A DNA stretch of 64,000 bases from Labrenzia sp. VG12 (GTDB taxonomy: Bacteria > Pseudomonadota > Alphaproteobacteria > Rhizobiales > Stappiaceae), in the NCBI RefSeq assembly GCF_002237595.1, contig NZ_CP022529.1:3534001-3598000 (forward strand), in the 5' to 3' direction. The position numbers and the translations under genes were made by a program. Below the pieces are notes generated by a model, which made no database searches, was not told where the DNA came from, and saw nothing but the letters and a program-made list of their open reading frames with translations. This document shows, piece by piece, positions 53,798-63,217 of this stretch. Numbering within the stretch: the stretch's first letter is position 1; every line of letters starts with the position of its first letter.

Positions 53798-55738
53798 CTA
53801 GCGCCACCCGACCGCGGCGATCAGCAGGATCAGGCCAAGCAGGAAAACCACCAGCGCGGCGACGATCTCGATGGTCCGGTGGACACGGTTTGCCATCGGA
53901 CTGCCTTCACCGAACAAGCGGACAGCCAGGTCCTTGGCGCCCACTGCCAGTCCGGCGAGCAACGACACCGTAATCCCCGTCCCGACCGCCATGACAAGCG
54001 TCGAAGCTATGCCGGCGACAACCATGCCCTGCGACAGGGCAAACACCAGCACCACCAAGGCACCGGTACAGGGACGCAAGCCAACAGCCAGGACGATGGC
54101 GACTGCCCGACCAGCGGTGATCTTGCCTTGCAACATATCCGGCGTCGGCGCATGCGCATGACCGCAGGTGGAGCAAACCCCATCCGGACCGATCTCGTGA
54201 TGATGATGCCCGTGCCCGTGCCCGTGATGGTGATGGTGATGCCCATGATCATGATCGTGGTGGGCATGGCCGTGGCCGGCGCCGGCAAGAGCCAGTTTGT
54301 CTGAAGAAAACCTTGCAATCGAAGCCATGGTAAGCGGTTTGAACGCTTTCAGCCACAGCAACCAGGCTCCCAACGCTGTGATCAGGACATAGGAACCGAC
54401 TTCAAGCCACTGCGCCGAATTTTTCACGACAATGCTGGTCTGCTTGAGCACGATCGCCAGGCCGCCAACCAGAACGATCGCGGTCAGCGCCTGTGCAAAG
54501 GCCGAGGCAAATGACAGCACGATCCCCTTTTTCAAGGTCTCGTTGTTGGCCACGACATAGGACGTGATGATGGCCTTGCCGTGCCCGGGCCCTGCCGCGT
54601 GAAAGATGCCATAGGCAAAAGACAGCCCGACCAACAGCCAGAACGCATTCGGATCATTCCGGAAGGACCGCAGACTGCCTACCAGCGACTGATAGAATTC
54701 CTTCTGCTTGACGGCAATCGTTCCAAAGATACTGTCCAGAACCCCGACCTGGATCCCTGGCTGGCCCTGACCGTCAATCACCAGGACATCTTGCTGTGCA
54801 CCTGCGACAACGTCCTCCGCCCGGGTGTCTGATGTTCCCGTCCCAGTGTCCGCAGGAGACTGAAGGGCGTTTTCAATGGCGGCAACGCCGGTGGAAGCCT
54901 CTGTCTCAGCAGCGCCATCGCCTGCAGTGGCAGCTGTGGCCGCGCCTGCGCATGTGACAATCATCTGGTTGATCTGCGACGCTGCGGCCGACTGCAGTTC
55001 CGGCGGCAAGTCGCGCTGATCCGGTCCGATCTGGGCAAGTGCATAGGCCGTGGCATCGTCGAGCGGCGGTGGTTCGCGCCGCGAAATCTGGCAGGCTGCC
55101 GGTGCATTTACCGTTCCGAGGGCACCGTCCTCCTGGCCGAAGCGGAAATCGACGTAATAGGTCGGATCGTAGACATCGAGCGTGATGGCGTTCTCGGCGT
55201 CGCTTGCGTCCTTCATCGGCAGCGTGAAATGCAGTTCCAGCAGATCGACATCCTCGATCATGGAGCCGCCGTTCATCTGCACGTCTTCCCGCATGGCCTC
55301 GAAGTCTTCAGGCTTCATCACCCAGTAGTCCTGGATCGGCACAGTGGCCACTTCGAGCCAGTAGTCTGTCGGTGTTTCGAAATCGAGTTCGATGCGGGTA
55401 TTGTCGCCGAAGGTGAAATAACCGAAATCGGCCATGCTCTCGATATTGACCTGAGCAAGCTCGCTCAATTCCTCACGGGAGTAGATCCCATCGCCGTTCG
55501 TGTCGAACCCCTGAATGGCGAAGGCCGTAAAGGCGTCATCAAAGCGGAAGATATGCTGTACGGCGACAGCATTGCCCTCGTCGTCGAAAACCAGCTTGGA
55601 TCGCGCTTCCACAAAGACATGAGGATGCGCAGCAAGGCCGGTCAGGCCGGCAAGCAAAAGAGCCAGCCCGAGAAGCAACCGGTACCCAAGCTTCAGCGTA
55701 TGTCTGCACGAAGAGGCAATCGGAAACCGTACGTTCAT
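53798..55738 (-). CDS. DUF1007-NicO fusion, metal exporter
   Basis: The 646-residue protein joins two modules that are often separate genes. Residues 1-37 are a signal peptide, and the mature end begins HPHVFV, a likely metal-binding His pair. The DUF1007 domain (~38-215) contains an EF-hand-like loop DTNGDGIYSREEL (79-91). After a linker, a NicO/RcnA domain (~345-646) carries about six helices with GIFHAAGPGHGKA and GLRPCTGALVVLVF, separated by a loop of over 20 histidines. NicO proteins export nickel or cobalt; zinc is also possible. A Fur-family-like palindrome lies upstream. Confidence 0.88.
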   Translation of the reverse strand: MNVRFPIASSCRHTLKLGYRLLLGLALLLAGLTGLAAHPHVFVEARSKLVFDDEGNAVAVQHIFRFDDAFTAFAIQGFDTNGDGIYSREELSELAQVNIESMADFGYFTFGDNTRIELDFETPTDYWLEVATVPIQDYWVMKPEDFEAMREDVQMNGGSMIEDVDLLELHFTLPMKDASDAENAITLDVYDPTYYVDFRFGQEDGALGTVNAPAACQISRREPPPLDDATAYALAQIGPDQRDLPPELQSAAASQINQMIVTCAGAATAATAGDGAAETEASTGVAAIENALQSPADTGTGTSDTRAEDVVAGAQQDVLVIDGQGQPGIQVGVLDSIFGTIAVKQKEFYQSLVGSLRSFRNDPNAFWLLVGLSFAYGIFHAAGPGHGKAIITSYVVANNETLKKGIVLSFASAFAQALTAIVLVGGLAIVLKQTSIVVKNSAQWLEVGSYVLITALGAWLLWLKAFKPLTMASIARFSSDKLALAGAGHGHAHHDHDHGHHHHHHGHGHGHHHHEIGPDGVCSTCGHAHAPTPDMLQGKITAGRAVAIVLAVGLRPCTGALVVLVFALSQGMVVAGIASTLVMAVGTGITVSLLAGLAVGAKDLAVRLFGEGSPMANRVHRTIEIVAALVVFLLGLILLIAAVGWR

Positions 55739-55755
55739 TTCTCACCAGATCCAGG

Positions 55756-55772
55756 ATGTAATATGTTTACAT
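55756..55772. promoter_or_regulatory. Fur-family-like palindrome upstream of the NicO fusion gene
   Basis: ATGTAATATGTTTACAT has perfect six-base arms (ATGTAA/TTACAT) around five bases. It is 18 bases before the NicO fusion start on the minus strand, where a repressor would block transcription. The AT-rich arms resemble Zur/Nur sites of alphaproteobacteria, but the exact regulator is not certain. Confidence 0.55.
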
Positions 55773-55984
55773 GGCATGTCCGCGCAGCCTTGACCAGAGA
55801 AGACGGCAGCAAGATGGCGTCGACGGCTTTGCAGCGCAAAACCTCAATGGAACGATTTTCGTGCAAAATAGCCAGTTCGGAAACATTTGAACCCATCACC
55901 GGCCGGATGCGAGGAGAAAAGAGACATTATTTCCCTCATTCGGCGTAAAATATTCACAACAATAACCAGCTTACCGAGCCAGCT

Positions 55985-57052
55985 ATGAACGCCTTGCACA
56001 CATCTGTTTATCACAGCGCCGTTTTCGATCATCCGGAAACGGGTGGCCACGAGAATGTGGTTTTTGTCCAGGACAACGACACGGGACTGCGTGCCATCAT
56101 CGCGGTGCACGACACAACGCTCGGCCCGGCCCTCGGCGGCTGCAGGGTCTGGCCGTATGAAAAGCCGGCGGATGCCCTCACCGACGCGCTGCGCCTGTCC
56201 CGCGGCATGACCTACAAGAACGCCCTGGCCGGGCTCGACCTCGGTGGCGGCAAGGCAGTGATCATAGCTGATCCGCGCAAGGACAAGACGCCTGCGCTGA
56301 TGGAAGCCTTCGGCAAACATGTCGAGCGCCTGTCAGGCACGTATATCACGGCGGAAGATGTCGGTGTTTCACCGGACGACATGGAGGCGGTGGCCCGCCA
56401 CACCGATCATGTGCGCGGCACCAGCGCAACCGGGCTTGGCGACCCCTCGCCCTATACCGCCCTTGGCGTTTTTGAAGGCATCAAGGCTTCGGCAAAACAT
56501 GTCTTTGGCAGCAACGACCTCAGCGGCCGGACCGTTTCGGTCCAGGGCCTCGGTCATGTCGGTTATGACGTTGCCCGCCAGCTGCACGCCGCAGGCGCCA
56601 AGCTGATCGTTTCGGACATTCACGCCCCGGCCGTCATTCGGGCCATCGAGGCTTTCGGCGCCACGGCAGTAGACCCCGGCGAAGCCCATATGGTCGCCGC
56701 CGACATCTTTGTGCCCTGCGCGCTCGGTGCCGGCCTCAACGCCAGAACCATTCCGCATATCCAGGCGCAGATCGTCGCCGGAGCCGCGAACAATCAGCTC
56801 GAGACCCCGGCGGACGGCGTGGCCCTTCGTGAACGCGGAATTCTCTATGCACCCGACTATGCAATCAACGCCGGCGGCGTGATCTCCATCGCATTGGCAA
56901 CGCCAAATAGCGGTGACAACCTCGTGCGTGAAAAGACCTTCGCCATCGGCGATACGCTCACCACCATCTTCGAGCGGGCCGCGAGGGAAGAGACCACACC
57001 CGAGCAGATCGCCGACACCATGGCCGAGGAACGGCTGGCAAACGCCTCCTGA
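55985..57052 (+). CDS. Leucine/valine-type amino acid dehydrogenase
   Basis: The 355-residue enzyme has the Glu/Leu/Phe/Val dehydrogenase motifs GGCRVWPY, the catalytic Lys loop GMTYKNALAGLDLGGGKAVI, and the NAD-binding VQGLGHVGYDVARQL. It deaminates a branched-chain amino acid to its 2-oxo acid, or runs in reverse. The length matches leucine dehydrogenases rather than longer glutamate dehydrogenases. A strong terminator follows, and the TetR gene converges on it. Confidence 0.9.
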   Translation: MNALHTSVYHSAVFDHPETGGHENVVFVQDNDTGLRAIIAVHDTTLGPALGGCRVWPYEKPADALTDALRLSRGMTYKNALAGLDLGGGKAVIIADPRKDKTPALMEAFGKHVERLSGTYITAEDVGVSPDDMEAVARHTDHVRGTSATGLGDPSPYTALGVFEGIKASAKHVFGSNDLSGRTVSVQGLGHVGYDVARQLHAAGAKLIVSDIHAPAVIRAIEAFGATAVDPGEAHMVAADIFVPCALGAGLNARTIPHIQAQIVAGAANNQLETPADGVALRERGILYAPDYAINAGGVISIALATPNSGDNLVREKTFAIGDTLTTIFERAAREETTPEQIADTMAEERLANAS

Positions 57053-57080
57053 TCCCGACACGCTGCGAACATGGCAAAAG

Positions 57081-57105
57081 AAACGGCGGTCTGACCGCCG
57101 TTTTT
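57081..57105 (+). terminator. Bidirectional terminator between dehydrogenase and TetR genes
   Basis: AAACGGCGGT (57081-57090) pairs with ACCGCCGTTT around CTG-like bases and is followed by Ts. The flanking A-run makes it usable by the convergent TetR gene too. Confidence 0.88.
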
Positions 57106-57121
57106 CACCTGTCCGGTCCTG

Positions 57122-57661
57122 TTATGAAAACTGCCGTTCGTTCGCGGCCTTGAACATCTGCCGCACCATCTCCTTGGCATCTTCGACCGCTGTTTCGCCC
57201 ATTTCGGCATAGCAGGACGTGACGCCTTCGTGCAGCAGGTAGAGTTTGGACGCGAAGCGGTCCTGACCGGACAATTCCCCGAAGAACTGAAGCAGCTCGC
57301 CCTTGTGACGCTTGACCATGGCTTCGATGTCGCTGCTGTCCGGATTGGCCGCAAGCGCCTGGCGGAACATGCATTCCTTGCCTTCGGTCATGCGCATCCA
57401 GCCGCCAAGCTTGTCGAACAATTGTTCGGCGGCAGCCAGCCCCGGTTCGTTCACACCCTCGCGCACGTATTTGAGATAGCGCTGATGCCGGTACTCCAGT
57501 GCACCCAGCACCATAGCCTCACGGGACGGGAAATGGCGGTAAAGCGTTCGCATGCTGACGCCCACGCCGGCCCTGAGTTCCGGTACGCTTGGCTCCGCAA
57601 ACCCCCGGTTCCAGAACACCTGCTCCAGACGGGCGGCGATATGTTCCTGAGCGTCATTCAT
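57122..57661 (-). CDS. TetR-family transcriptional regulator
   Basis: The 179-residue regulator has an N-terminal TetR helix-turn-helix, though with an unusual first part (ELRAGVGVSMRTLYRHFPSREAMVLGALEYR), and a C-terminal ligand-binding helical domain with two Cys residues (KECMFRQ, TSCYAEMG). ATG 57661 (MNDAQEH) gives the usual length; no strong ribosome-binding site marks it, and a longer frame to 57742 exists. No obvious target gene lies beside it. Confidence 0.83.
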   Translation of the reverse strand: MNDAQEHIAARLEQVFWNRGFAEPSVPELRAGVGVSMRTLYRHFPSREAMVLGALEYRHQRYLKYVREGVNEPGLAAAEQLFDKLGGWMRMTEGKECMFRQALAANPDSSDIEAMVKRHKGELLQFFGELSGQDRFASKLYLLHEGVTSCYAEMGETAVEDAKEMVRQMFKAANERQFS

Positions 57662-58066
57662 GGAAAGACTGTGGGTCTTGTGGAACAATTTTTCAAGCTT
57701 TACCTTCACCTGCAACAAATATTCCAAGCCACCTAAGTACATCCGCTAAGTCCGTATCAACCCGGGGTTATCGGCCGGCCATGCGCAATCGCCTTGGTGT
57801 CACGCTGCAAGCCCGTCCTCCATCCGGACAATCGCCGCACGAAAGAGCCGAAAGGGACTGATGTCGCAAAAGGTGCTGCGCAGCGGTCACCAGCTCACGG
57901 TCATTGAGGAATGGAACACCGCGCCGATAACGACCGAAATTCGATATCTGCGCCTGGAACTCCAGCGAACGATTGCGATCGGAAAGGCGTTAACGGACAG
58001 TCAGGCCAAAGAACCAGCTGTCCGCAGCGCAGCGCCGGGCGCACTTCTACAAAGATGCGGCAGGTG
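57662..58066. other. Gene-free region between TetR and LysR genes
   Basis: These 405 bases hold the TetR promoter side and the 3' flank of the LysR gene. A CTAAGT direct repeat (about 57733-57752) lies near the TetR start. An open frame at 57861-58157 is judged not coding. Nothing else is recognised. Confidence 0.45.
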
Positions 58067-58966
58067 TCAGGCGCAGGCTTTCTTGTCCGAATACCACTCG
58101 ACCAGGAAATCGACAAAAGCCCGCACCTTCGCGCTCAGATGCCGTCTGTGCGGATAAACGGCATGTATGCCCCGCATGGGTTCTTCGTAATCTTCCAGAA
58201 GCGTGACAAGCCGACCGCTGTCGATGTCCTCTTTCACGAAAAACAAGGGCGTCCTCAGGAAACCCAGACTGCAAAGTGCCGCTTCCCGGGCTGCCGCAGC
58301 GCTGTTGACCTCAAGCGGCCCCTTGACCGCCACAGACAGCCGCTCGCCACTGTCCTGAAACGCCCAGTTCTGCTTGTAGCGGTAATTGGTGTCGATGATG
58401 CAGGGACGACTTGCCAGGTCGGCGGGAACGCGCGGCGCACCAAAGGTTTCGATGGTTTTCTGACTGGCGCAGACCACCGTCCGGAAGGGCGCGATCTTGC
58501 GGGCAATCAGGCTTGAATCCTCCAGTTGCGTGACCCGGACCGCCAGGTCAAAACCTTCCTCGACAAGATCGACGAAACGGTCTTCCAGCCGCAGATCCAG
58601 ATTGATCTCCGGATATTGCACGAGAAACTGCATCATCGCCCTGTTGAGCATGTCGTCGCCCATCGAGCGGGGAGCCGACACGCGCAAGCGACCGCGCACT
58701 TCCTGATGCGAGGACTGGACCGAGGCCTGCAGATCGTCGATCCGCTGCAGGATCTCTACCGCTTCCTTGTAGTAGGCCTCACCGACCTCGGTCATCGAGA
58801 CCTGCCGTGTGGTCCGGTTCAGAAGCCTGACACCGAGTTCATCCTCCAGTTCACCGACATATTTGGAAACCAGGGCCTTGGAGCGGCCCATTTCCCGGGC
58901 TGCTGCGGAAAATCCGTTTGAATCGACAACTTGAATGAAGCATCGCATCCGCGTGATCGCATCCAT
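58067..58966 (-). CDS. LysR-family transcriptional regulator
   Basis: The 299-residue regulator has an N-terminal winged helix-turn-helix (MRCFIQVVDSNGFSAAAREMGRSKALVSKYVGELEDELGVRLLNRTTRQ) and a LysR substrate-binding domain. Its sequence belongs to the CrgA/DUF-type branch, where many members regulate a neighbouring oxidoreductase. No such gene is adjacent. ATG 58966 follows AAGGA eight bases upstream. Confidence 0.9.
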   Translation of the reverse strand: MDAITRMRCFIQVVDSNGFSAAAREMGRSKALVSKYVGELEDELGVRLLNRTTRQVSMTEVGEAYYKEAVEILQRIDDLQASVQSSHQEVRGRLRVSAPRSMGDDMLNRAMMQFLVQYPEINLDLRLEDRFVDLVEEGFDLAVRVTQLEDSSLIARKIAPFRTVVCASQKTIETFGAPRVPADLASRPCIIDTNYRYKQNWAFQDSGERLSVAVKGPLEVNSAAAAREAALCSLGFLRTPLFFVKEDIDSGRLVTLLEDYEEPMRGIHAVYPHRRHLSAKVRAFVDFLVEWYSDKKACA

Positions 58967-59071
58967 CCGGCATCCTTCCCTGGGCGCATCTCGTGAAAGT
59001 TGATTACAGTATTTTCCGCGCAAACGCCAAAAGATGTTCGGCGCGGCGGAAGACGCGCTGGCGCCGGCCTG

Positions 59072-59572
59072 TCAGCCGTTTTGCCGCTGGCGGCGGCGGC
59101 CCAACCTGGCTATGCCGACCAGAACCCGCATCACAATGAGACCGGCCAGCGCGCCGATGCCGGCACTGGCAAACCCTGCCACGGTCACCGGCACGGCCGG
59201 CTCATAATCTTCGGCGGTCGCCTGTGCCAGCTGAGAATCGAACCCGCGCGCAAAAATCATCAGCCGTTCGAACGGTCCAGCGCTTTCGTATTCGCTCTGC
59301 TGCTGCTTCAGTCGGCTCAAACGGATCTCCGCATTGAGCATGCTGTCGCCCCGCGCCCGGATGAAGGGGTCTTCAGAAGCCTTCTGACGCGCGATCGCTT
59401 CGGCGGAAGACATCCCGTGCTGCGCGGCGTCCCGATTGAAATCCGCGAGGATCTCTTCCAGGGCGTCGATCGCACCTCCGAGCCGCTGCCGGTATTGCTG
59501 CGAGAACTCGGGAAGCTGAGAGGTAGCAGTTCCCCCCATCAACAAGACGATCAACATCAGCACCCGCGCCAT
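59072..59572 (-). CDS. DUF2937 membrane protein
   Basis: The 166-residue protein has a signal-like N-terminal helix (MARVLMLIVLLMGGTATSQ), a soluble helical part (PEFSQQYRQRLGGAIDALEEILADFNRDAAQHGM), and a C-terminal membrane segment (ASAGIGALAGLIVMRVLVGI) with a basic tail. This is the DUF2937 architecture and function is unknown. It lies 26 bases after the WD40 gene on the same strand and may share its transcript. Confidence 0.75.
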   Translation of the reverse strand: MARVLMLIVLLMGGTATSQLPEFSQQYRQRLGGAIDALEEILADFNRDAAQHGMSSAEAIARQKASEDPFIRARGDSMLNAEIRLSRLKQQQSEYESAGPFERLMIFARGFDSQLAQATAEDYEPAVPVTVAGFASAGIGALAGLIVMRVLVGIARLGRRRQRQNG

Positions 59573-59597
59573 CTGCCCCTCCTCCGTGTCGCGTCAA

Positions 59598-60575
59598 TCA
59601 GTCCTTGATGCTGACAAGGCCTGCTTCGGCGGCCTCGGTTCCGAACACTAGACGGTCGCCGGCTGCATCCCACTCCAGCGTCGTCACCGGACCGTTGCCG
59701 GGCCGCCTGAGCAGCACTTCCGCGTTGTCGGCAAACCGGCACATCAGGATCATGCCGTCCTGATAGCCAACCGCAACGACCTCTTCTTTCGGGTGACAGG
59801 CGACGGCTGACACCAGAGTGTCGCTCCTCGTGCCCAGTTGCAGCGGGTTCTGCCCCATCGGCCCGGTCTTGCCAAAGAACGGCCAGAGGATCGCAGCATT
59901 TGCACCCGATGTCGCAAGGTACTTGCCCTTGAGCGACCAGCTGAAGGATTTGACCTTGGCCGGATAGCCCGTCATGCGCATGTCCTGGCTGTCGGAGAGC
60001 CGCCATCCATGCAGGGCGTTTTCCTGCATGGCCGTGACAAGATACTTGCCGTCGGGGGAAAAACTGATGCCCAGATGAGCCCCGCTCCAGCTGAACTCGA
60101 CCGGAGCCCCGTCCGTCCCGGCCCACCACAGCGTTGCCCCGTCATAGCGGGAAACGGCAAGACGAACGCCCTTGGGCGCGAAGGCAAGACCACCAACCGC
60201 CCGGTCATGGGCAAATTCCTTTTCGCGGCCGTCGCCAAGCCGGACCCAGGCCGTCCGCCCGCTGGCAAAGGCAATGGCACCAGACGGCCCGGTGGCAATC
60301 AGGTCGATCCACTTGCGTGGACGCTCGGCAACCAGGGAGCTGGTTCCGTCTGCGGCCGTCAGGTAGATACAGCCATCGTCGCCGGAGGTGACAAGGCCGC
60401 TGCCATCACGCAGCGGTTCTGCCGCCAGGAGACCTGCCTTGTGTGGCCTCGCCTTTGTTTCACCACTTCCGGAAAACAGGATGTCCCCTTCTCCGGTTGC
60501 GAAATAGGCAAGATCATTGAGAAAACCCGCGCGGACGACAAAGCCGTCCACATCAAGGGGGGCTACTGTTGGCAA
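59598..60575 (-). CDS. WD40-repeat protein next to CobW-type GTPase
   Basis: The 325-residue protein has repeated beta-propeller blades ending in W-D or W-x motifs (about seven), without a signal peptide, and is therefore cytoplasmic. WD40 proteins are scaffolds for protein complexes. It starts 12 bases downstream of the CobW-type zinc GTPase gene, and this pairing recurs in many alphaproteobacteria, which suggests work on the same metallochaperone task; this is an inference. Confidence 0.78.
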   Translation of the reverse strand: MPTVAPLDVDGFVVRAGFLNDLAYFATGEGDILFSGSGETKARPHKAGLLAAEPLRDGSGLVTSGDDGCIYLTAADGTSSLVAERPRKWIDLIATGPSGAIAFASGRTAWVRLGDGREKEFAHDRAVGGLAFAPKGVRLAVSRYDGATLWWAGTDGAPVEFSWSGAHLGISFSPDGKYLVTAMQENALHGWRLSDSQDMRMTGYPAKVKSFSWSLKGKYLATSGANAAILWPFFGKTGPMGQNPLQLGTRSDTLVSAVACHPKEEVVAVGYQDGMILMCRFADNAEVLLRRPGNGPVTTLEWDAAGDRLVFGTEAAEAGLVSIKD

Positions 60576-60587
60576 GGCTGACGATCC

Positions 60588-61670
60588 CTATTGTGCGGCA
60601 CAGGCCTGGAAACTCTCTTTGAGCACATCCCAGTTGAGATCACGGCCGATGAAGACGAGACGGCTCTCGCGCGGTTCATCCGCCTTCCAGTCGCGCTGGT
60701 GATCCCCCTCCACGATCATGTGCACGCCTTGAATGACGTAGCGCTGCGGATCGTCCTTGAAAGCCAGAATGCCCTTCATGCGCAGAATGTTGGGCCCTTG
60801 GACCTGGGTGACCTGGTTGATCCAGGGAAAGAACATGTCCGGATTGAGATCGCCGGCGGTCAGCGAAATGCTCTTCACCGAATGCGGGTCCTCGTCATGG
60901 TGATGATGGTGATGCCCATGAACATGCCCGTGGTGATGGTCGTGATCATGATCGTGGTGATGGTGGTCATGATCGCAGTCCGGACCGCACTCGTGAGCAT
61001 GATGGCCATGCTCCAGGAAATGCGGATCGAGCGACAGGATCCGGTCCAGGTCAAACGCGCCACGATCGAGCACCTTGGCAATGTCGACGCCGCAACGCTC
61101 GCTGTGATGCAACACGGCATAGGGATTGATCGCCCGGATCCGCGCTTCGACGGCGGCAAGCTCCTCGGCGGAGACCAGATCGGTCTTGTTGATCAGGATG
61201 ACATCCGCAAACGCCACCTGATCTTCGGCCTCTTCGGTGTCTTCCAGTCGCTGCAACACGTGGCGCGCGTCAACGACGGCGACCACGGCATCCAGTTTCG
61301 CCTTGGCCCGCACATCGTCATCCATGAAGAAGGTCTGCGCGACCGGCGCCGGGTCGGCAACGCCCGTGGTTTCGACGATGATGGCGTCGAAGGCGCCTCG
61401 GCGTTTCATCAGGTTCTGAACGGTGCGGATCAGGTCACCGCGTACGGTGCAGCAGATGCAGCCGTTGTTCATTTCAAAGATTTCTTCGTCGGATTCCACA
61501 AGCAGATCGTTGTCGATGCCGACCTCGCCGAATTCATTGACGATGACGGCATATTTCTGACCATGGTTTTCGGTGAGAATCCGGTTGAGAAGAGTGGTTT
61601 TGCCGGCGCCGAGATATCCCGTCAGCACGGTGACGGGGATCTGGGCCGGAGCGTCCTGGGTCGCAGTCAT
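60588..61670 (-). CDS. CobW/ZNG1-type metal-chaperone GTPase, histidine-rich
   Basis: The 360-residue GTPase has a P-loop (TGYLGAGKTTLLNRIL), the Cys motif GCICCTVRGDLI (CxCC) that holds Zn2+ or a related metal, an NKTDLV guanine-specificity motif, and a His/Asp-rich stretch of about 40 residues (~residues 230-270) before a CobW C-terminal domain. Such proteins hand zinc to client metalloproteins under limitation. ATG 61670 (MTATQDAPAQ) gives the family length. It is co-transcribed with the WD40 gene. Confidence 0.9.
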   Translation of the reverse strand: MTATQDAPAQIPVTVLTGYLGAGKTTLLNRILTENHGQKYAVIVNEFGEVGIDNDLLVESDEEIFEMNNGCICCTVRGDLIRTVQNLMKRRGAFDAIIVETTGVADPAPVAQTFFMDDDVRAKAKLDAVVAVVDARHVLQRLEDTEEAEDQVAFADVILINKTDLVSAEELAAVEARIRAINPYAVLHHSERCGVDIAKVLDRGAFDLDRILSLDPHFLEHGHHAHECGPDCDHDHHHHDHDHDHHHGHVHGHHHHHHDEDPHSVKSISLTAGDLNPDMFFPWINQVTQVQGPNILRMKGILAFKDDPQRYVIQGVHMIVEGDHQRDWKADEPRESRLVFIGRDLNWDVLKESFQACAAQ

Positions 61671-61884
61671 TGCGCAGCATCCTGGCATGAGGGTGGTCTT
61701 CGGCCCGCAACAGGGCGGGCGCCTTGGGCGCGAATATAAGCACAACTCCCGGCCAATGGGAGAGGCGTGAGAAAATTTCCCGGCTTCGGAGAGGAGCGTA
61801 CCTTTTGTGCCTCCGACAGACTTTCCAACTGTTTCGCACAAGCTTTAACGTCAAACTTTGAAACGTCGTAGTCGGGAGGCAGGA

Positions 61885-63048
61885 ATGCTGCAGACAATTG
61901 CCGGTTTTGACCGGATCGGTGAGGAAAACGCATTTGCCGTTCTGGCGCGCGCAACAGCGCTCGCCGAAGAGGGCCGCGACATTATCAATCTCGGCATTGG
62001 CCAACCGGACTTCAAAACCCCTGACCATATTGTCGAGGCGGCGATCAAGGCGCTCCGCGACGGCCATCACGGATACACTCCGGCAACCGGCATCGCTCCG
62101 TTGCGGGAAGCCGTCAGTGCGGATCTCTTGAAACGGCATGGCGTCGAAACCGATCCGGCGAACGTGCTGATTGTCCCGGGGGGCAAGGTCACCATGTTCA
62201 TAGCCATCCTGATGTTCGGCGAACCCGGCGTGGACATTCTATATCCGGATCCGGGTTTTCCGATCTACCGGTCCATGATCGAATTCACCGGAGCGCGTCC
62301 GGTTCCGGTGCCGATCCGCGAGGAAAACGACTTCGCCTTTTCCGCGGAAGAAACCCTTGAACTGATCACGGACAAGACGCGCTTGCTGATCCTGAATTCT
62401 CCGGCCAACCCGACGGGCGGTGTGACCCCGCGCGCTGAAATCGAAAAACTGGTCGCCGGTCTGCAGCATCACCCGAATGTCGCCATTCTGTCTGACGAGA
62501 TCTACTCCCAGATGACCTATGACGGCATGGAGCATGTCTCCCTGCTGTCCTTCGAGGCCATCCGGGATCGACTGATCCTTCTGGACGGCTGGTCGAAGAC
62601 CTATGCCATGACCGGCTGGCGCATGGGTTTTGCGCTCTGGCCGGACAGTTTGATCGACAAGGCCCGGAAACTCGGCGTCAATGCCTGGTCCTGCGTCAAC
62701 GCGCCTGCCCAGTTCGGAGCGCTGGCGGCCCTGACAGGACCGCAAGATGCCGTGCATGAAATGCTGCGCGAATTCGATGCCCGGCGGCGTGTTACTGTCA
62801 ATGGGCTGAACGCTCTTGACGGCGTGACATGCCGCACACCCCTGGGGGCGTTTTATGCCTTCCCCAACATCAGCAACACCGGTTGGAAGTCCAAGGACCT
62901 CGCGTCCGCACTTCTGGAGGAAACAGGTGTTGCCCTGATCGGCGGACCGGACTTCGGCACGCTGGGAGAAGGTTACATCAGGCTGTCTTATGCCAATTCA
63001 ACAGAAAACATCGAAAGAGCACTGGACCGGATGAGAAAGTTCCTGTGA
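61885..63048 (+). CDS. PLP-dependent aminotransferase, class I/II
   Basis: The 387-residue enzyme has NLGIGQPDFKTP, PANPTGG, LSDEIYSQMTYDG and the PLP-lysine segment GWSKTYAMTGWRMGF, ending GYIRLSYANSTENIERALDRM. It is an aspartate-aminotransferase-fold enzyme; the exact amino donor and acceptor are not clear, with aromatic, aspartate and branched-chain types all possible. ATG 61885 lies behind GGAGGCAGGA. It is divergent from the CobW gene. Confidence 0.85.
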   Translation: MLQTIAGFDRIGEENAFAVLARATALAEEGRDIINLGIGQPDFKTPDHIVEAAIKALRDGHHGYTPATGIAPLREAVSADLLKRHGVETDPANVLIVPGGKVTMFIAILMFGEPGVDILYPDPGFPIYRSMIEFTGARPVPVPIREENDFAFSAEETLELITDKTRLLILNSPANPTGGVTPRAEIEKLVAGLQHHPNVAILSDEIYSQMTYDGMEHVSLLSFEAIRDRLILLDGWSKTYAMTGWRMGFALWPDSLIDKARKLGVNAWSCVNAPAQFGALAALTGPQDAVHEMLREFDARRRVTVNGLNALDGVTCRTPLGAFYAFPNISNTGWKSKDLASALLEETGVALIGGPDFGTLGEGYIRLSYANSTENIERALDRMRKFL

Positions 63049-63217
63049 AGCACTCAAGACCGAATAGATCTAGGCAATATTACCAATCCTCCTGCAACTT
63101 ACCATCAAAGTAACCATGCTTTCTTGTTATTCTCTTCCTCTACGTATCCCTTTTATTAAACTTTTATTGTCTTGAATGTGAGTGAAGCTCGAACAAAGCG
63201 AGACTGCGGGGACGGAT

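Noticed and set aside
57861..58157. 98-codon plus-strand frame with a weak AAAGGG upstream
   Set aside because: It overlaps the end of the LysR gene on the other strand and shows no known domain; a real gene cannot be fully excluded.
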